Shown here: piece by piece, positions 23,077 to 24,060 of the stretch
Layout: every line of letters starts with the position of its first letter
Numbering within the stretch: the stretch's first letter is position 1
Source: a virus
Length of the DNA stretch: 24,060 nt
Direction: 5' to 3' (one strand)
Virus record (IMG/VR): IMGVR_UViG_3300043403_000041
Location: 1 to 24,060 of that record
The notes under the pieces: generated by a model
Database searches by the model: none
What the model saw: only the letters and a program-made list of their open reading frames with translations
What the model was told of the DNA's origin: nothing
Translations under genes and position numbers: made by a program

Positions 23077-23527
23077 GGGGGTCTAAAAGAACTGCGTTCG
23101 GCGTCTTGATGGCGGCGCGCTTGCCGGGCCTGACAATGATCTTGCTCGACGTCGTGCTCGCGCTGTTGGTCACAGCGGTGACGCGGAAGAAGACGCTCGC
23201 CCAACCGTCGACAGTGAGCTCGCACTCACTGTTCGCGGGTAGAGCGCCGGTCGTGAAGGCCGTGCCAGCGCTGTTGACCCGACGAGTCCAGCGGAGGCCG
23301 TCGGCCGCGTCGGCGTCGCGGAAAAGCGCCTCAATGGTCATCGTCGGGGCAGTGCCCGCGGCGACCTCGACCTTGACGATCACGGTCTCAAAGCCGGTGC
23401 AATCCATCGCGGTCGCGGTGGGGATGTTGGCATCCGTGAGCGTCGTGTTGTCCGCCGCGATGGCGCCAGCGATGCTACGCACCTCGGTCCATTGGCGGAC
23501 CCCGAGCGCGCTCGTGAGACGAGCCAC
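22958..23527 (-). CDS. Beta-rich virion protein ahead of portal; last 35 residues probably out of frame
   Basis: The frame gives 189 residues from a GTG at 23527, four bases after the previous stop. Residues 1-145 are convincing: FETVIVKVEVAAGTAPTMTI, ALFRDADAADGLRWTRRVNS and WASVFFRVTAVTNSASTTSS form a beta sandwich like many capsid or tail decoration proteins. From about residue 149 it becomes Arg, His and Cys-rich and overlaps the portal gene by 119 bases. If one T were removed from the TTTT run at 23088-23085, the protein would stop at TAG (NAVL then stop), eight bases before the portal ATG. Either a natural indel, a sequencing error, or a real overlap explains this. Function unknown. Confidence 0.65.
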   Translation of the reverse strand: MARLTSALGVRQWTEVRSIAGAIAADNTTLTDANIPTATAMDCTGFETVIVKVEVAAGTAPTMTIEALFRDADAADGLRWTRRVNSAGTAFTTGALPANSECELTVDGWASVFFRVTAVTNSASTTSSKIIVRPGKRAAIKTPNAVLLDPHAAPLWPLTGRAESRARHVRCACWLGSHAAPHRIDHVDG

Positions 23528-23530
23528 GGG

Positions 23531-23956
23531 TTACTGCGTCCCGATCTGACGAAGTGCCCAGTTGGTGCCGTCAAACTGACACACCACGTAGTTCACCTTG
23601 GACACCGGAAGCGTCGCCAGCGTGCCAGCACCCGCGCCGCCGTTGACCACCGTCATGGTGAACGCGCCGAGATCCAACCTCGTGATCGTGATCTGGTCAC
23701 CAGCCACAGCGCCGGTCGTCGACAGTGTGAACGCTCGCGTTACGCTGAGCGTCGCGGCAGGCATCACGCGCCACTTGCCCTGAGCAACCGTGATGGTCGC
23801 AGGCGCGTCGGTGAGGTCTGCGCCCTTGACCGCGCGGCTGTTGTCCTCAAGCAGAACGATGTCCGCCTTTGCCGCGGTGAGCGCGGTCAAGACGAGGTCG
23901 CCCAGCGCCTTCATGGTGCGGTCGTTGTACGGTGCTGTCAGGCTGATTGTGCTCAT
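23531..23956 (-). CDS. Small beta-rich virion protein, unknown function
   Basis: This is a 141-residue protein starting MSTISLTAPYNDRTMKALGD. A short helix (LGDLVLTALTAAKADIVLLE) is followed by strands (ATITVAQGKWRVMPAATLSV) and by LGAFTMTVVNGGAGAGTLAT, then YVVCQFDGTNWALRQIGTQ. The ending is the usual style of phage fibre or decoration proteins, with a cq.DG..W.L strand. It has a good AAGGAG ribosome site about ten bases before the ATG. It lies between the possible terminase and the portal, a place where Mu has none, so it may be a head-fibre or virion decoration acquired later. No family was recognised. Confidence 0.7.
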   Translation of the reverse strand: MSTISLTAPYNDRTMKALGDLVLTALTAAKADIVLLEDNSRAVKGADLTDAPATITVAQGKWRVMPAATLSVTRAFTLSTTGAVAGDQITITRLDLGAFTMTVVNGGAGAGTLATLPVSKVNYVVCQFDGTNWALRQIGTQ

Positions 23957-23971
23957 GGTCTTTTGTCTCCT

Positions 23972-24060
23972 TCACCAGCCATCCATTGACCGGCGGGCCG
24001 CGCCCGAAGGCGTGGTTGTGATTTTCTTGCGGGACACCGCGAGCCAGTTGAAGGCGTCCG
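23972..24060 (-). CDS. C-terminal 28 residues of upstream gene (possibly terminase large subunit)
   Basis: The minus-strand frame from 24058 encodes DAFNWLAVSRKKITTTPSGA and then ARRSMDGW before TGA at 23974-23972. The 5' part lies outside the window. In Mu-like order the terminase large subunit (gp28) precedes the portal, so this could be its end, but 28 residues carry no diagnostic motif. It ends 15 bases before the next ATG. Confidence 0.45.
   Translation of the reverse strand, partial: DAFNWLAVSRKKITTTPSGAARRSMDGW

Overview
The window holds most of the virion-structure operon of a contractile-tailed (myovirus-type) phage or prophage with Mu-like gene order. It is high in G+C. Every gene except one is on the minus strand, so the transcript reads from the right end (24060) to the left end (1). 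The order is close to Mu genes 28 to 48: possible terminase end, portal (gp29 type), S49 protease with nested scaffold, decoration protein, major capsid, gp36-like and joining proteins, gp38-like (DUF2635), sheath, tube, tail assembly chaperone, tape measure, gpN-like, gpP-like, spike, gpW-like, gpJ-like and gp48-like, followed by adhesion proteins. No transposase, integrase, repressor or attachment site is visible, so active phage, prophage and phage-derived particle cannot be told apart.

Host: the one plus-strand gene (2554-3201) encodes a lipoprotein with a long Gly/Ala/Ser linker and a Cys-rich end. That style, with the high G+C, suggests a Myxococcota (Polyangia-like) host. This is an inference from composition, not from homology.

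Right part (24060-16849), head and connector: the last 28 codons of an upstream gene, two small beta-rich proteins, portal, protease/scaffold, decoration protein, major capsid protein, a 60-residue protein, gp36-like, HK97 gp10-like, probable tail terminator and DUF2635 protein. Middle part (16845-5522), tail and baseplate: sheath, tube, chaperone with a probable -1 frameshift extension, tape measure, hub proteins, spike, a striking Leu/Pro repeat protein, gpW, gpJ, a 163-residue protein and gp48-like. Left part (5520-1), adhesion and accessory: two fibre-like proteins, the inserted lipoprotein gene, a LamG-type protein, an 82-residue protein, a coiled-coil protein with one membrane segment, and a D12-class DNA adenine methylase. 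The methylase starts at TTG, contains perfect 42-bp tandem repeats and runs off the left edge.

Most neighbours overlap by 1 or 4 bases (TGATG, ATGA, GTGA) or lie within 40 bases, which fits one translationally coupled operon. I saw no clear promoter, intrinsic terminator, tRNA, rRNA, insertion sequence or CRISPR array. The points most worth a second look are the chaperone frameshift, the nested scaffold start, the Leu/Pro repeat protein, the methylase repeat, the lipoprotein gene that appears to have replaced the 3' end of a fibre gene, and a possible one-base indel ahead of the portal gene.
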